From positions 1 to 48,957 of the forward strand of contig JAMCPL010000022.1 in the NCBI GenBank assembly GCA_023379675.1: a stretch of 48,957 bases of DNA. Reading direction: 5' to 3'. This document shows, piece by piece, positions 23,565 to 33,400 of the stretch. Positions within the stretch are counted from its first letter, which is position 1; each line of letters opens with the position of its first letter. The stretch comes from Actinomycetota bacterium (GTDB lineage: Bacteria > Actinomycetota > Acidimicrobiia > Acidimicrobiales > JAMCPL01). The position numbers were made by a program, and so were the translations under genes. The notes beneath the pieces were generated by a model. That model saw only the letters and a list, made by a program, of their open reading frames with translations, did no database searches and was not told where the DNA came from.

Positions 23565-24502
23565 ACGACACGCTCCTGCGGCCTGCTGCCGCCAGTGGTG
23601 CATGGCGCCGCCGCATGCCCGATGAATGCCACCGTGACATCGTCCCCACATCCCATTTCCGATGTGGTTTCAAGCCACTCAGGCAGTTGCGCCTGCAATG
23701 TCTCGAATCTATGTGACGCCAGCATATCCAGCACGTCAGCACCCACCTGCTCGAATGCTGCATCATCCTGGTAGGAGTTTACGTACCCGTCGGTGGCCAA
23801 TACAACAAGTTCCAATGTGGTACTCTGCGCCTTGGTATACGTGTGCACCTGCTGCGCCGCTGGGAGTACTGTGGTACGGAAATGAGTTGATGCATCGGGG
23901 GAAGCAAGTGACCAGGTCTGGTTTCCCACGAGCCTCGGATCGCGTTTCAGGGGGTAAGACACGGCGCCTCCCTTGCTCACGGTCAAGATGGCGCCGTCAC
24001 CAAGTTGCGCCAGGATTACATGATCAGGAGTGGCTACAGCCAGGATGGCGGTTGCACCGTAGGCCAGTTCCGGGTGGTGCTGGAACGAGCGAATTGGTGC
24101 AGATCCGTTCAAATGGACAAGCCGGTCCAATTCGATGTCTCCCACCGGATCCGCGGCAAGGTCTGCCCGCACTCGATCCATCCAGAGAATAGGCAGGCTG
24201 GTAGTCAGATCGTCCAAGAACTTCTCTGCACCGGATCGTGTGGCCAAGGCCGCCGGGTCACGGGTGGCAAGTCCGAGTGCCACGTCGATGGCAAGCGATG
24301 CGCCTCTCTGCGCTCGGATGCCTAACGGATGGCCATGCCCATCTGCCAATGCTACAGCCAGGATGGATGCAGTGGATGCGGCATCTCCAGTGACCTGGGA
24401 GGATGACCAGCCGATTGCATCCTGGTTGGGTAGGCCCGCGCGCCTATGCGATGCACCCTGGACGCTGGCGCCTATTACTTGCCATGGCGTATAGGACCTC
24501 AT
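23561..24502 (-). CDS. PP2C-family protein phosphatase
   Basis: A 313-aa phosphatase of the PP2C (PPM) superfamily. Metal-binding motifs are present: NQDAIG near residue 27, ADGHGH near 53, the LGDGAIL strand near 168, ATDGYVNSY near 236 and GCGDDVTVAFI near 286. An insert lies between the first motifs and the core. It should remove the phosphates placed by the adjacent kinase. It is the middle gene of the minus-strand operon FHA-HTH, PP2C, kinase, with overlapping stop and start between the last two. The start ATG 24502 has no strong Shine-Dalgarno sequence. Confidence 0.85.
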   Translation of the reverse strand: MRSYTPWQVIGASVQGASHRRAGLPNQDAIGWSSSQVTGDAASTASILAVALADGHGHPLGIRAQRGASLAIDVALGLATRDPAALATRSGAEKFLDDLTTSLPILWMDRVRADLAADPVGDIELDRLVHLNGSAPIRSFQHHPELAYGATAILAVATPDHVILAQLGDGAILTVSKGGAVSYPLKRDPRLVGNQTWSLASPDASTHFRTTVLPAAQQVHTYTKAQSTTLELVVLATDGYVNSYQDDAAFEQVGADVLDMLASHRFETLQAQLPEWLETTSEMGCGDDVTVAFIGHAAAPCTTGGSRPQERVV

Positions 24503-24605
24503 TGGTCGGCCGTCATCTCACCAGGTTGTGCCCGAATCGCATATGTAGTAATAGTACCGGGATCAAGCATACAGGTCGATATAGCTTTTACGGGGACTTC
24601 ATCGG

Positions 24606-25220
24606 TCACGGATCATTATGCTGCAGATCGGAAAGGCGTACTGCACCACGCGCAAGGGCTTCGTTGGCCAGGCGTACGCGCCGCGATGCAGCACTCGGTT
24701 CCTCATAGACGCCAAACTTGTCATAGAGCCTGGCAAGATGCTGTTTCACTGCCGCTGGCGATACGACCAATTCGCTTGCCATCTGCCGGATCGTAGCCGG
24801 CTGCGTAAAGGTGGTACCCGACACAAGTGGACGGCAGAGAGCCACCAGAACATCGTATTCACGCGAGGTCAGCCTGGGTGGTTCTGAGCTTACCGTCACT
24901 GTCTGCTCATCAGGTATCTGATCCGAACGGAAAACTATATTGGTGGATCCCATTCGTACTTCGTCGCCCGGATGTAAAGCCTTCTGCGACCATATACGGA
25001 TGCCATTGACGTAAGTCCCGTTGCGGCTGCCGAGGTCCCGTACGCACCACCCTGCCCCGATCGGCTCCACGGAGGCATGGAGTCTGGACACAGCACGATC
25101 ATCGACGATCCGCACATCAGCATTACTGCCCTTGCCTATGGTAGTCGCCCGGCCGGCATGCACATCAAGAGGAACTACTTCCGTGCCCGAACGCTGCCGT
25201 ACTTCAAGAAATGGCTTCAC
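24606..25220 (-). CDS. FHA-domain protein with C-terminal winged HTH
   Basis: A 204-aa protein. The FHA domain (about 20-100) has TTIGKGSNADVRIVDD, VSRLHASVE, VRDLGSRNGTYVNG, the canonical G-R/K, S-x-x-H and N-G motifs, so it should bind phosphothreonine. The second half (about 115-200) is a DNA-binding domain: LTSREYDVLVALCRP, IRQMASELVVSPAAVKQHLARLYDKFGV, similar to the HTH of response regulators. This makes it a candidate transcription output of the kinase. It is the first gene of the FHA-HTH, PP2C, kinase operon, 103 bases before the phosphatase. The start is GTG 25220. Confidence 0.82.
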   Translation of the reverse strand: MKPFLEVRQRSGTEVVPLDVHAGRATTIGKGSNADVRIVDDRAVSRLHASVEPIGAGWCVRDLGSRNGTYVNGIRIWSQKALHPGDEVRMGSTNIVFRSDQIPDEQTVTVSSEPPRLTSREYDVLVALCRPLVSGTTFTQPATIRQMASELVVSPAAVKQHLARLYDKFGVYEEPSAASRRVRLANEALARGAVRLSDLQHNDP

Positions 25221-25426
25221 TGGGAGTGCGATCCATTGCGCCAGCGTTGGCCGCGTGGCCTAGTTTCGTGGCCTGCCGGCAACCGATACCGTATGGTTCT
25301 GCTGTACGTGCAACATGCCATATTCGTATTTTAGCTGAGTATACATGTTGCAGCGTAGTCGATCGAGTATCTGGGGCATAATTGGTGCAGCACGGCCGGC
25401 TTTTGCTCAACTGTGCATAGATCTGC

Positions 25427-26551
25427 TCAGAATGCGTATATCCATCCTTGCGCTGCTGCATAAGAGTTGCTACTCATGATGGATATTAATTGCTGTAGTG
25501 CCGCTGTTCCAGATGATGCACCACCTGTGCCCGACTTGACCCATGCTATGACTGCCTTTGACTGCACCGATGTACAGAGTGGGAGTAACATGCAATTGAC
25601 CGCATCGCGTTGGACCGCAGGAGGAGGGGTCCTTGCTGCCGCAATGGAAGTCACCCATCTATCGAAGGCAGTGCACTTGCTTGATGATGCACCGCAGTCA
25701 AGGCCGGCCTGGTATGCGTAGCGAGAGGTGAGCGCCTGAGCCTTGGGAGCCTCGAAAAGCACTTCAAGATTGGCGAGCTCGGCAGGATCATTGGGCTCGA
25801 GTATGTGATATGCCGCCGCCAGTAGGAGCGGTGCTATTGCAGGCGGTACCTGCGCAACCCCGGCCTGTAAAATACCCTCGAGGTACGGGACAGTGGTGGA
25901 GAGCCCCTCAGTGATGAATGAGGATATCTGAGAATTACCACCCGCCAGTGCATGTGGTAGTACGTCGAACAGCCCGGAGATTGACCGAAGTACGCTACCG
26001 GCGGCCACTTGTACAGGGCCATTGCCGGCTCCCCGGATTCCCACCAGCGCTCCGGCATAGCCTCCCGCATTCGCAGAGTCCATTTCGAGCACCAGTGAAA
26101 GGTTGGTGGCCAAAACTCCCGCCTTGCTGGAGTCCAACCCATCGAGACATCTCGCTATCCGGTCCGCAGCAGTTGCCGGAAGCTGATCCATGGCATCCAG
26201 GATCAGCTGCTGGTCACCGGAAGACAGATCGGCCTGTAGGGGGCCTAGCACGCTCGTTCCGAGGTGCCGAGGCAAGGGTTGGGTGAGGTTTGCAGGGGTC
26301 GGACATTGCGGAGGTGGCCCGAGTTCGCCTGATCCTGGATAAGCGCGCCCATTAGTCTTACCGCCTGCGTGCGACATATCACCAGTAAGGCAGGACAGTA
26401 CCGTAGAGGGGCATGGCGCGGGATGCTTCTGGTGCCGCGCCTGCGCCGGCTTCGTGGTAGCACATCCCGAAAGCACCGTAGTCAATAGAGGTATCACCAC
26501 TAGGAAAGTGGTCATCGGTCTTACGCGTAAACGGTAGTTGTGCCTTGGCAT
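25427..26551 (-). CDS. Predicted secreted lipoprotein of unknown function
   Basis: A 374-aa protein. The N-terminal signal has basic residues, a hydrophobic stretch and the lipobox LSGC at about residue 29, so it should be a lipid-anchored surface protein. The mature part starts with a Pro/Cys-rich linker and then runs as helices with many small residues (LQADLSSGDQQLILDAMDQLP, and VLFEAPKAQALTSR). Several cysteine pairs are present. No family is recognised. The start is ATG 26551 with AGGAGA eight bases upstream; an in-frame extension to 26740 is open but lacks a signal. No operon partner is seen. Confidence 0.6.
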   Translation of the reverse strand: MPRHNYRLRVRPMTTFLVVIPLLTTVLSGCATTKPAQARHQKHPAPCPSTVLSCLTGDMSHAGGKTNGRAYPGSGELGPPPQCPTPANLTQPLPRHLGTSVLGPLQADLSSGDQQLILDAMDQLPATAADRIARCLDGLDSSKAGVLATNLSLVLEMDSANAGGYAGALVGIRGAGNGPVQVAAGSVLRSISGLFDVLPHALAGGNSQISSFITEGLSTTVPYLEGILQAGVAQVPPAIAPLLLAAAYHILEPNDPAELANLEVLFEAPKAQALTSRYAYQAGLDCGASSSKCTAFDRWVTSIAAARTPPPAVQRDAVNCMLLPLCTSVQSKAVIAWVKSGTGGASSGTAALQQLISIMSSNSYAAAQGWIYAF

Positions 26552-26815
26552 AGCTGAGCATCTCCTAGGGAGTAGTATGTCCCGTATTGGTGACATGTCC
26601 TGTATTGGTGGTCTGTCGATGATTATGCACCAAGCCCGTACCAGTAGCGTCCCATCTTGCGTGGCTGGGTCACAGGTGAGACACACCATCACGATGCGCC
26701 ACAAGGCATGCATTTCACGAATGTCATTTGCCACCGGCACTAGACCAGCTGAGCGCTAGTTTTGCCAGCAACATTAGACCACCCTGAGCATCCGCCATCG
26801 TCGGCTCGGAAGTGA

Positions 26816-27361
26816 GTGGACTGGATCTCCTATCTTTTCCGACGAGCTGTCTCGCCGCGACACAGCCTCGGCTTCTGCCCTGGTAAAGGCTGCGCATCTC
26901 GATCCGACATTGTCCTGGAGGCATGGGATGAGAGCGCATCGGTCACCTACGACCATGGTGTCTGGAGCGAGTTCGTGTCTCTCCGTTTCGTCGAGGAGGT
27001 TTGCAACGCTCTCATCTCGGGACCGGTCGGCGTCGGCAAGACGTTTCTTGCCACGGCTCTCGGTCACGTCGCCTGTCGCCGACGCATCCCGGTCATCTTC
27101 GAGCGTGCCAGCAGATTGCACAAGCGCTTGAGAGTCTCGCGACTGGACGGAAGCTATGAAGCCGAGATGCGCAAGCTCATCGGCATCAAGCTCATCGGCA
27201 TCGACGATTTTGCACTCCGAGCCCTGGATGCCATCGAGACGGCCGACATCTATGAGTTGGTCATCGAGAGGCACCGCCATTCTCTTTCGATACGTCATCA
27301 GCGGTGGGACACGACTCTTGAATGGGTGGAACACCTTGCAAAAGACTGCTGGCTATCGTAA
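26816..27361 (+). pseudogene. istB: IS21-family istB helper ATPase relic
   Basis: A remnant of an IS21 helper gene. Residues from about 48 on match IstB: FVSLRFVEEVCNALISGPVGVGKT (Walker A at GPVGVGKT), ALGHVACRRRIPVIFERASRL, LDGSYEAEMRKLIGIKLIGIDDFALRAL (Walker B IDDF) and ETADIYELVIERHR. The N-terminal part is unrelated or frameshifted, and the C-terminal TSNR and following motifs are lost. No istA or IS ends are seen. The relic is inactive and lies between the lipoprotein and the AbiEii-like pair. Confidence 0.72.
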
Positions 27362-27389
27362 CCACCCGTGCGCCAGGCAAGGTATTCTT

Positions 27390-28124
27390 TTACAAGTCCG
27401 GGTGGATGTTTTTTGTGAAAGGACGGGATGGCTCGACATCGGGGTGGTTGGGTCTGACCAACTCGCTAAAGGTTGTCTGGGCAGCACGTGCAAGACGGGC
27501 AGCGATGTCTGAAAATGCATCCGGCATGCGCACCAGATGCAGAGCCGACTCAATATCATTAAGGTCGTCCGTGTACGCTAGTTGCTGCAAGAAAAGTCTT
27601 GGTGAAAAAGTTTGTTCACCCTTACCGTTGAACACTTCCCCGGCATCACTGACAATCTGGCTCAAAGTAGTAATCTCTGACCGCAGGATATAGTCAATAT
27701 CAATATAATCTCTGGCTGCATTTCTTCGTCCAAGTGCTAGAGCCTTATGTAGGGCAATGTCTCGGACATCGGCCAGATTCACTCCATCAGAAGTAATTAG
27801 CGGGTATTTGTGTCGGTACGGATAGGCAAGGTACATAACCTCGACTCTATCCAATTTTAACCAAAGCTGGTCAGAAATGTTAAGATCAATCTGCACGTTA
27901 CGCTCACCGAACTGGTCAATGCATCTCTGTACAAGAGAATTAGAGTCAATGGTCTGTGCGGGTTTGGACGTAAACAAATCCAAATCGACCGAGATTCGAT
28001 GCCCAAGAGAAAGTACAAGCGCTGTCCCTCCGGCTAGATAAAATCCCTTGAGCAGGCCTGCGTCGCGTAAGTTCAGCAGCACATCGCGTGTGTTGCTGTC
28101 GAGGATATCCCAGTACTGGTTCAC
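27390..28124 (-). CDS. AbiEii/AbiGii-like nucleotidyltransferase, probable toxin
   Basis: A 244-aa protein of the AbiEii/AbiGii toxin family. Signature: YLAGGTALVLSLGHRISVDLDLFT (residues about 29-52), with G-G and D-x-D, then LADVRDIALHKALALGRRNAARDYIDIDYILR, which holds the K and D-x-x-D of this family. Such proteins transfer nucleotides (for example to tRNA) and act as phage-defence or growth-arrest toxins. GTG 28124 overlaps the stop of the preceding gene (GTGA), so the pair is coupled. The C-terminal tail is Arg/Pro-rich. It is separate in sequence from the other NTase at 19108. Confidence 0.82.
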   Translation of the reverse strand: MNQYWDILDSNTRDVLLNLRDAGLLKGFYLAGGTALVLSLGHRISVDLDLFTSKPAQTIDSNSLVQRCIDQFGERNVQIDLNISDQLWLKLDRVEVMYLAYPYRHKYPLITSDGVNLADVRDIALHKALALGRRNAARDYIDIDYILRSEITTLSQIVSDAGEVFNGKGEQTFSPRLFLQQLAYTDDLNDIESALHLVRMPDAFSDIAARLARAAQTTFSELVRPNHPDVEPSRPFTKNIHPDL

Positions 28125-28510
28125 TTAATCTCGACCAGAACATCGGGCGGGGGAAAGCGCCTTGTTGTCGACCACCACTCCTTCATCGAACGCGGTGGAA
28201 GCTTTCTCCCCCATAAGAACAGGCTCCATAAGTTTGCAACCGGATGGGGTAAGGTCTGCAAGCCATGGATATCCCGATCTATCACTTCCTCTATGAAGTC
28301 CCTGCCGTAGGCTTGCCACATCCATCTCCACTGCTCCATGTTGCCATAGGCAAGAACGGTAAGGACGACCCACTTTCCATCACGGGCTTGGTCGACGGTT
28401 TCTGGATGATAGTTATGGAACAGATTGTGCACAAGGAGCGGGATCGGATTTGGGGCCGGATGGAAAGCTGACTGTATCGATACCGGCTTTACGTCCTGAG
28501 GCGTAACCAT
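28121..28510 (-). CDS. Partner of the AbiEii-like toxin (probable antitoxin)
   Basis: A 129-aa protein encoded directly upstream of, and overlapping, the AbiEii-like gene. The centre reads VVLTVLAYGNMEQWRWMWQ, YGRDFIEEVI and LWSLFLWGRK, a helical pattern seen in small proteins that often precede AbiEii-like genes (DUF6922-like). No DNA-binding motif is clear. ATG 28510 is chosen because TACTTT and six bases precede it (leaderless); an upstream ATG at 28528 adds six residues. The overlap suggests an antitoxin role, which is inference. Confidence 0.6.
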   Translation of the reverse strand: MVTPQDVKPVSIQSAFHPAPNPIPLLVHNLFHNYHPETVDQARDGKWVVLTVLAYGNMEQWRWMWQAYGRDFIEEVIDRDIHGLQTLPHPVANLWSLFLWGRKLPPRSMKEWWSTTRRFPPPDVLVEIK

Positions 28511-28522
28511 ATAATCAAAGTA
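28508..28522 (-). promoter_or_regulatory. Leaderless promoter of the AbiEii-like pair
   Basis: On the minus strand TACTTT (28522-28517), six bases (GATTAT), then ATG 28510. No Shine-Dalgarno sequence is present. Confidence 0.35.
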
Positions 28523-28615
28523 TAACATGGCGTGCCGGACTGAGGTGTACAGTAATGGGGCTCTTCGGATATAAGGAGGGTGTCAGGGTGGGATACCATA
28601 CTGAACATATACGGC

Positions 28616-30223
28616 TCAGCCGCCATTGGTGGTGGGCAGGGGAGTAAAGCCTTCCAGCCTAGCCACCACTGTCCAACCCTGACTTTGATTATCAATCACC
28701 TCACTTACGGGTATTCCAGTAGTGGGATCCACGTTCGCGGCAACAGTCGTGCGACCAATGCGCGGGATGCTGCCGGTAGTCGTCAATGTGGTGGTCTTTA
28801 CTGTGTTCACCAGCACGGTCTGGAAGGTGCCGAACGGAACGGTAATGTTCCTAGTTCCAGCAACATGCGATTGGACCTGGACGTCAACGGTAGCCGGTGC
28901 ACCTGCGACATAAGTGCTGCAGGTCGAGGTGTTCGACCACGAATGCCCCGGCAGGAGCGGTTCCTGATAATTGACTATCGGGGGCGACCATACACAGGCG
29001 GTCGATTCAGCATTTCCAGAGCTGAGTAGGTATTCCGTGCTGGTATCCACAATCTTGGTGGAGGTCCAGTCGTAGAGATCACTTTCTATATTAGGGCTCC
29101 CGAAACCGGTCCAGGCAGCTCCCAGTTGCGTACCAATCTCTTCTATTTCGAGAGTGGAGAGGCTGGTGGACGGTGAACCTCCCTTGCTCGTAGCGGACAG
29201 GCTGCCGCTAACTGTGGTGGCATAGCGGTACGTTCCGAGGGACGGAAGGCTGAATCTGTCTTTTGCTCTTATGCTAGGGCTACTGACTGAACCATTGGAC
29301 CCGGAAAGAGTTACGTTGCCAGGTTGTCTGAGCCCAGTGGTATCGCTTGGCGTCAACAAGACTCCGATCCCTGCGGCTATGGCTGCTATGGCAAATACGG
29401 CAGCAGCTACCGTCGCGAGGCGTGCTTGCCTGCCTGGTGGAATCAACTGTTTCAGCCGGTTGGACGCGGCTACATGTGGCATACCTGTGCTCGTATAGGA
29501 AGGCATGCCTGTTGCCGGCAAGGCGCCATGGCCAGCGGCGTCCCTGCCCATGGCGCCCGCTGGCTGTGCGCCGATGGATTCCATCTCGCCTTCTGCAGAG
29601 TTACCTTCCGTAAGGATGTCTTCCGTAAGGCCAGATATTGGAGATGCTGGAGAAATGGTCCCTGCACTGGCGGTACCTGATGCAAGTTCCTGGCTCGTCT
29701 CCGAGGGCTTGCGTGGATCTCCCTCTGCATAACCCGGCACGGGTCCCGATGATGCTGATGCAGGTGCTGGCTTACTCGAGCTGTCCAGAGATTCGACGAG
29801 TCCGATGTCGGCGACACCGAGTGCAAGTGCCCAGCTTCCAACTGCCCAACGTGCCAGGCTGTCTTCTATGCCTTGTTCCCGGCATAATTGCATAGCAAGT
29901 CGCGCCATCGCGAGCGAGATCGGCTGGGATCTATTCGCTGCGCTCGCATGCAGATCTTCGAGCAGTCCAACGCGCAGTACCGACATTGCCACCGATATCT
30001 CGGCAAGATACTCCCCACACAGATCACGGAGGAACGCCTCGACCCGGCGCGGGTCCCTGGCTATGCTCGTGCCCTCACGCTCGAGAAGGTCAACTATTAC
30101 CGCTCGTACGGTCTGCCTCGCATCTTGTACCGGAGCTGGTAGCGCATCTTTCGGACGAGACGGCCCGCTAGCCGGCGGCCCGGCTGAAACGGGATGATGC
30201 TCAAAGACGTAATCTCCGGTCAT
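28616..30223 (-). CDS. Single-pass membrane protein with N-terminal cytoplasmic helical domain
   Basis: A 535-aa protein. Residues about 35-140 form a helical domain (VRAVIVDLLEREG, RDPRRVEAFLRDLCGEYLAEI, ARWAVGSWALALG) like one often found fused to zinc ribbons, FHA or kinase parts in bacteria. A low-complexity Ser/Pro/Gly linker follows. One membrane segment (LATVAAAVFAIAAIAAGIGV, about 270-290) comes next, then an extracellular beta-rich domain with VPFGTFQTVLVNTVKT, a pattern common in cell-wall-associated proteins. ATG 30223 has AGGT upstream; earlier in-frame starts exist. Function is unknown; a signalling or surface role is likely. Confidence 0.62.
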   Translation of the reverse strand: MTGDYVFEHHPVSAGPPASGPSRPKDALPAPVQDARQTVRAVIVDLLEREGTSIARDPRRVEAFLRDLCGEYLAEISVAMSVLRVGLLEDLHASAANRSQPISLAMARLAMQLCREQGIEDSLARWAVGSWALALGVADIGLVESLDSSSKPAPASASSGPVPGYAEGDPRKPSETSQELASGTASAGTISPASPISGLTEDILTEGNSAEGEMESIGAQPAGAMGRDAAGHGALPATGMPSYTSTGMPHVAASNRLKQLIPPGRQARLATVAAAVFAIAAIAAGIGVLLTPSDTTGLRQPGNVTLSGSNGSVSSPSIRAKDRFSLPSLGTYRYATTVSGSLSATSKGGSPSTSLSTLEIEEIGTQLGAAWTGFGSPNIESDLYDWTSTKIVDTSTEYLLSSGNAESTACVWSPPIVNYQEPLLPGHSWSNTSTCSTYVAGAPATVDVQVQSHVAGTRNITVPFGTFQTVLVNTVKTTTLTTTGSIPRIGRTTVAANVDPTTGIPVSEVIDNQSQGWTVVARLEGFTPLPTTNGG

Positions 30224-30449
30224 GTGCTTACCTGCGGGCATTCTCTCAGCTCTGCAGGAGCGGGCGTTTCCTGTGGGTTTCTGGGCCTTCCACCGATTAC
30301 ATACTATCACCGATACCGGGCTAAATGGCCTTACCAGGTGACCATCACTCCGCTTGATCTGGTGAGCTGATCCGGTAAAAAGTCCTAGGTGACTGGCGTC
30401 AAACGACCCAAAACTCGAAAAATATGCCTCCGGCTATGAAAAGGCCGTG

Positions 30450-30465
30450 TGGGGGGGAACCCCCA
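30450..30465 (-). terminator. Possible terminator after the S53 peptidase gene
   Basis: A GC hairpin TGGGGG-GGAA-CCCCCA lies ten bases past the stop of the peptidase gene. On the minus strand it is followed by CACGGCC and TTTT, so it could be a weak intrinsic terminator. Confidence 0.45.
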
Positions 30466-30474
30466 GATACAATC

Positions 30475-33400
30475 TCAGCCATAAGTCACTACACTTCCAC
30501 CGTTCTGGTCGCTTGCAACACAGTAATCAGGGGCAGCACAGGAGATCGAACTAAAGCCTCCACCGTTGGGGTCCACAGCCTGCGGAGTAGACCATGAGGT
30601 GCCGTTCCAGGTGAGGACGTTGCCACTTTCATCCACGACGACACAGAAAGAAGATGATACGCAAGAGACATAGAGGCCATCATTCGAATCCACTCTTGCC
30701 GGCGCGCTCCAAGTACCGTTAGAACTACCACCTCCACCTCCACCTCCTCCGGAGGTTCCAGATGCGTAGTACCCCATCATATCCACTACGATGTTGGCGC
30801 CCGCTGAGGCATACACGCTGATAGTACCGGACGAACTGAGTGCGGCGGTTACCATGTTGGGTACCACTTCACCAGCCGTCCAGTTAATATTGGATGTCTC
30901 CGGCTGCTTTGAACCTGCTGGCCAAGCGGTAAGGAAACCTGCCCCGGCGGTGCTTACTACCGTGATATTAGCTACCACGGCTACTGCCGTGGACGGAATG
31001 CCCGCAAGCCCAGCTACTCGTACCGTAAAGGGATCCGACGTACCTACAAACGGGTCGAGCGATTGTCCAGAGTTGGCACATTGACCACTTACCCCACTTG
31101 ACACATCAGTCTTCCCTCCAATCTTCGACGCTGAACGAGTGTCACATATACGCACAGGAGAGCTAGGGGTAAATGTATCGCCGGTAAGGGAATAATAGCC
31201 ATTCAGGTCAATGACGGGGTTTACAGGTGCGCTGCTGCCATTATAGACGCATATCTTTCCACTGCTTCCAGCCTTTACGGTAATAGAGTTAGCAACTGAC
31301 TGGCCCCGATCAAAATTCACATTGGATACCGCTGGAGGGGAGTTGCAACTACCGTTATCTGGCCATACGCTAAGGTACCCAGATGCCTGTGCGTGTGCAG
31401 CCGTCAATACGGCAGAGATTGCGGTGGCACCGGCAGGTACATTATCCAGCCCAGTCACCGCTACCGCGATAGCTCTTGACGGCTGGGGAGCTGCTAGTGA
31501 ACTATTCTGGGTAGGCAGGTTCTCGGAGGAACAGTAGGTCGGTCGAGATGTGGTACTGCATCTCGTATCAAGCAATCTTTCCGGTAGCGATAGTGGATTG
31601 AACAGGTCTGGAGTTGATGCGTCTGGCTCGTAATAGCCCTCAATGTCCACTACGATGTTCACGTCAGAGCTGGATGAATAAATCGATATCTTCCCGTTCT
31701 GACCGAGGGCGGCAGTTACCATATTGGGTACAGCTACTCCCGGCATATAGTTCACCGAAGATGCTTCCGGAACACGGGTACCGGCAGGATACGCGGTCAG
31801 GTAACCGCTACTGGCATCTGACGATGCTATGGCAGTGACATTCAACTCCACGGACTGAGCGCTTGCCGGTACTGCATTTACTCCTGATCCTATACCAGTC
31901 ACCTGTATCGTGATTGATCCACCGGACGGCGGTGAAGCGATAGATCGGTTGGCAGCCGGAAGGGCAGAGCAGTATGTAGATGTAATACCGGCCGGTAATG
32001 GATCCTCTGCGCATCTGGTATCGGTAATACGGTAGGGCGTTACCGGCGCATAGGGGATATTTGGAGTAATGTATACGAATCCGGCCGGTTTGGATGCCCC
32101 GCCGGAGTTGGTGACTGTAATGGGGACAATGCCCGGAGATCCTGAAGGGGATACTACAGTAAGTAGGGTAGAGGACTTGGCGGAGACTGTTGCAGGGGTC
32201 GATCCGAAATATACCATCGAATAGCTGGTAAAATTGATACCCGTGATAGTCACCACAGTGCCGCCGGCTGTAGAACCGGAGCTGGGAGTGACAGAGGCGA
32301 CAGTAGGTGCTGGTACCGGGGTCGACGCGTTGCATATGTCGTTTATCAGACTTGGACCATTGGGTGAGCCAAGGCCGGCAGCCATTGAATAATGCTGGCT
32401 ACCGGTAGCTGCCGGATAGAGCCCCCCATTGGTACCTGCATAGTCGTTGTTCCCGCTGGTTATGTTGTTGAACGCCGATGGATGCTGTGCTGCTATCTTG
32501 TAGAGTAGTGGGCTTGCAAATCCTATCCGAGTCCCGCAGATCTGATTGGCAAGAGCCATCAGGGATGCCCAAGTAGGAGTAGCCGCGCTGGTACCGCCAT
32601 CCATCACCCATGTGCCGTTGAAATACAAGGCATACCCGCCCTGATACCAGTTCGCCGAAGCTGCTACGTCAGGAATTTCGCGACAGTACCCTCCACTTGC
32701 AGCGCCACATGGCGTACCACTGGAAAGAGCACTCACCACACCCGGAACCCCGCTGTCCTGTTGCCAAGTGGGCATCGGCCAGAATGTGGAGATGCCACCA
32801 CCACCGGCACCGCCGCCTGGTGTCGATATGCCGTTGTTCCAGACGGTCTCCTGCGGTGGAGACGAAACTGACTCTAGGGTGGTACCCCCAACAGAGGTTA
32901 CATATGGATCGCTTGCCAGCGCAGATACGTTCAAAGTCGCATTGCCCAGGTCCACAAGCTGTGGTGCAGACGGCCCCGAACCAGTGTCGACAATGGCATT
33001 ACCGTTGACATCCACCGCCACGCACAAAATTTCACTGGCACACGACACTGACGTTAGTGGAGTAGTGCCATCGGCATCTACAGATGCGGTCTGACCGTTC
33101 AGGTATTCGTATGCATAACCCATCGAGTCGACGGCAGCACAGAAGTTGGCGGAGATGCAGTCTACGGACGTAAATCCTCCACCATCGGTAATTACCGGTA
33201 TGGGTGATCCCCAGCTGCCGTTCTGATACCAGACGGACTGGCCAAATCCGTCCACAGCTACACATACGCTGCTGCTGGGACAGGATATGCCTGTGAGCTT
33301 CTCACCTGAGTAGTCGATGGCGTACGGTGTGGACCATGACGAGCCATTCCAGGTGATGGCATCGTTCCCCTTGTTCACTGCGATACAGAAAGTGCTGGAA

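Noticed and set aside
26774-27334. Minus-strand frame of 186 codons opposite the istB relic
   Set aside because: The plus strand carries clear IstB motifs. The minus frame is their shadow.
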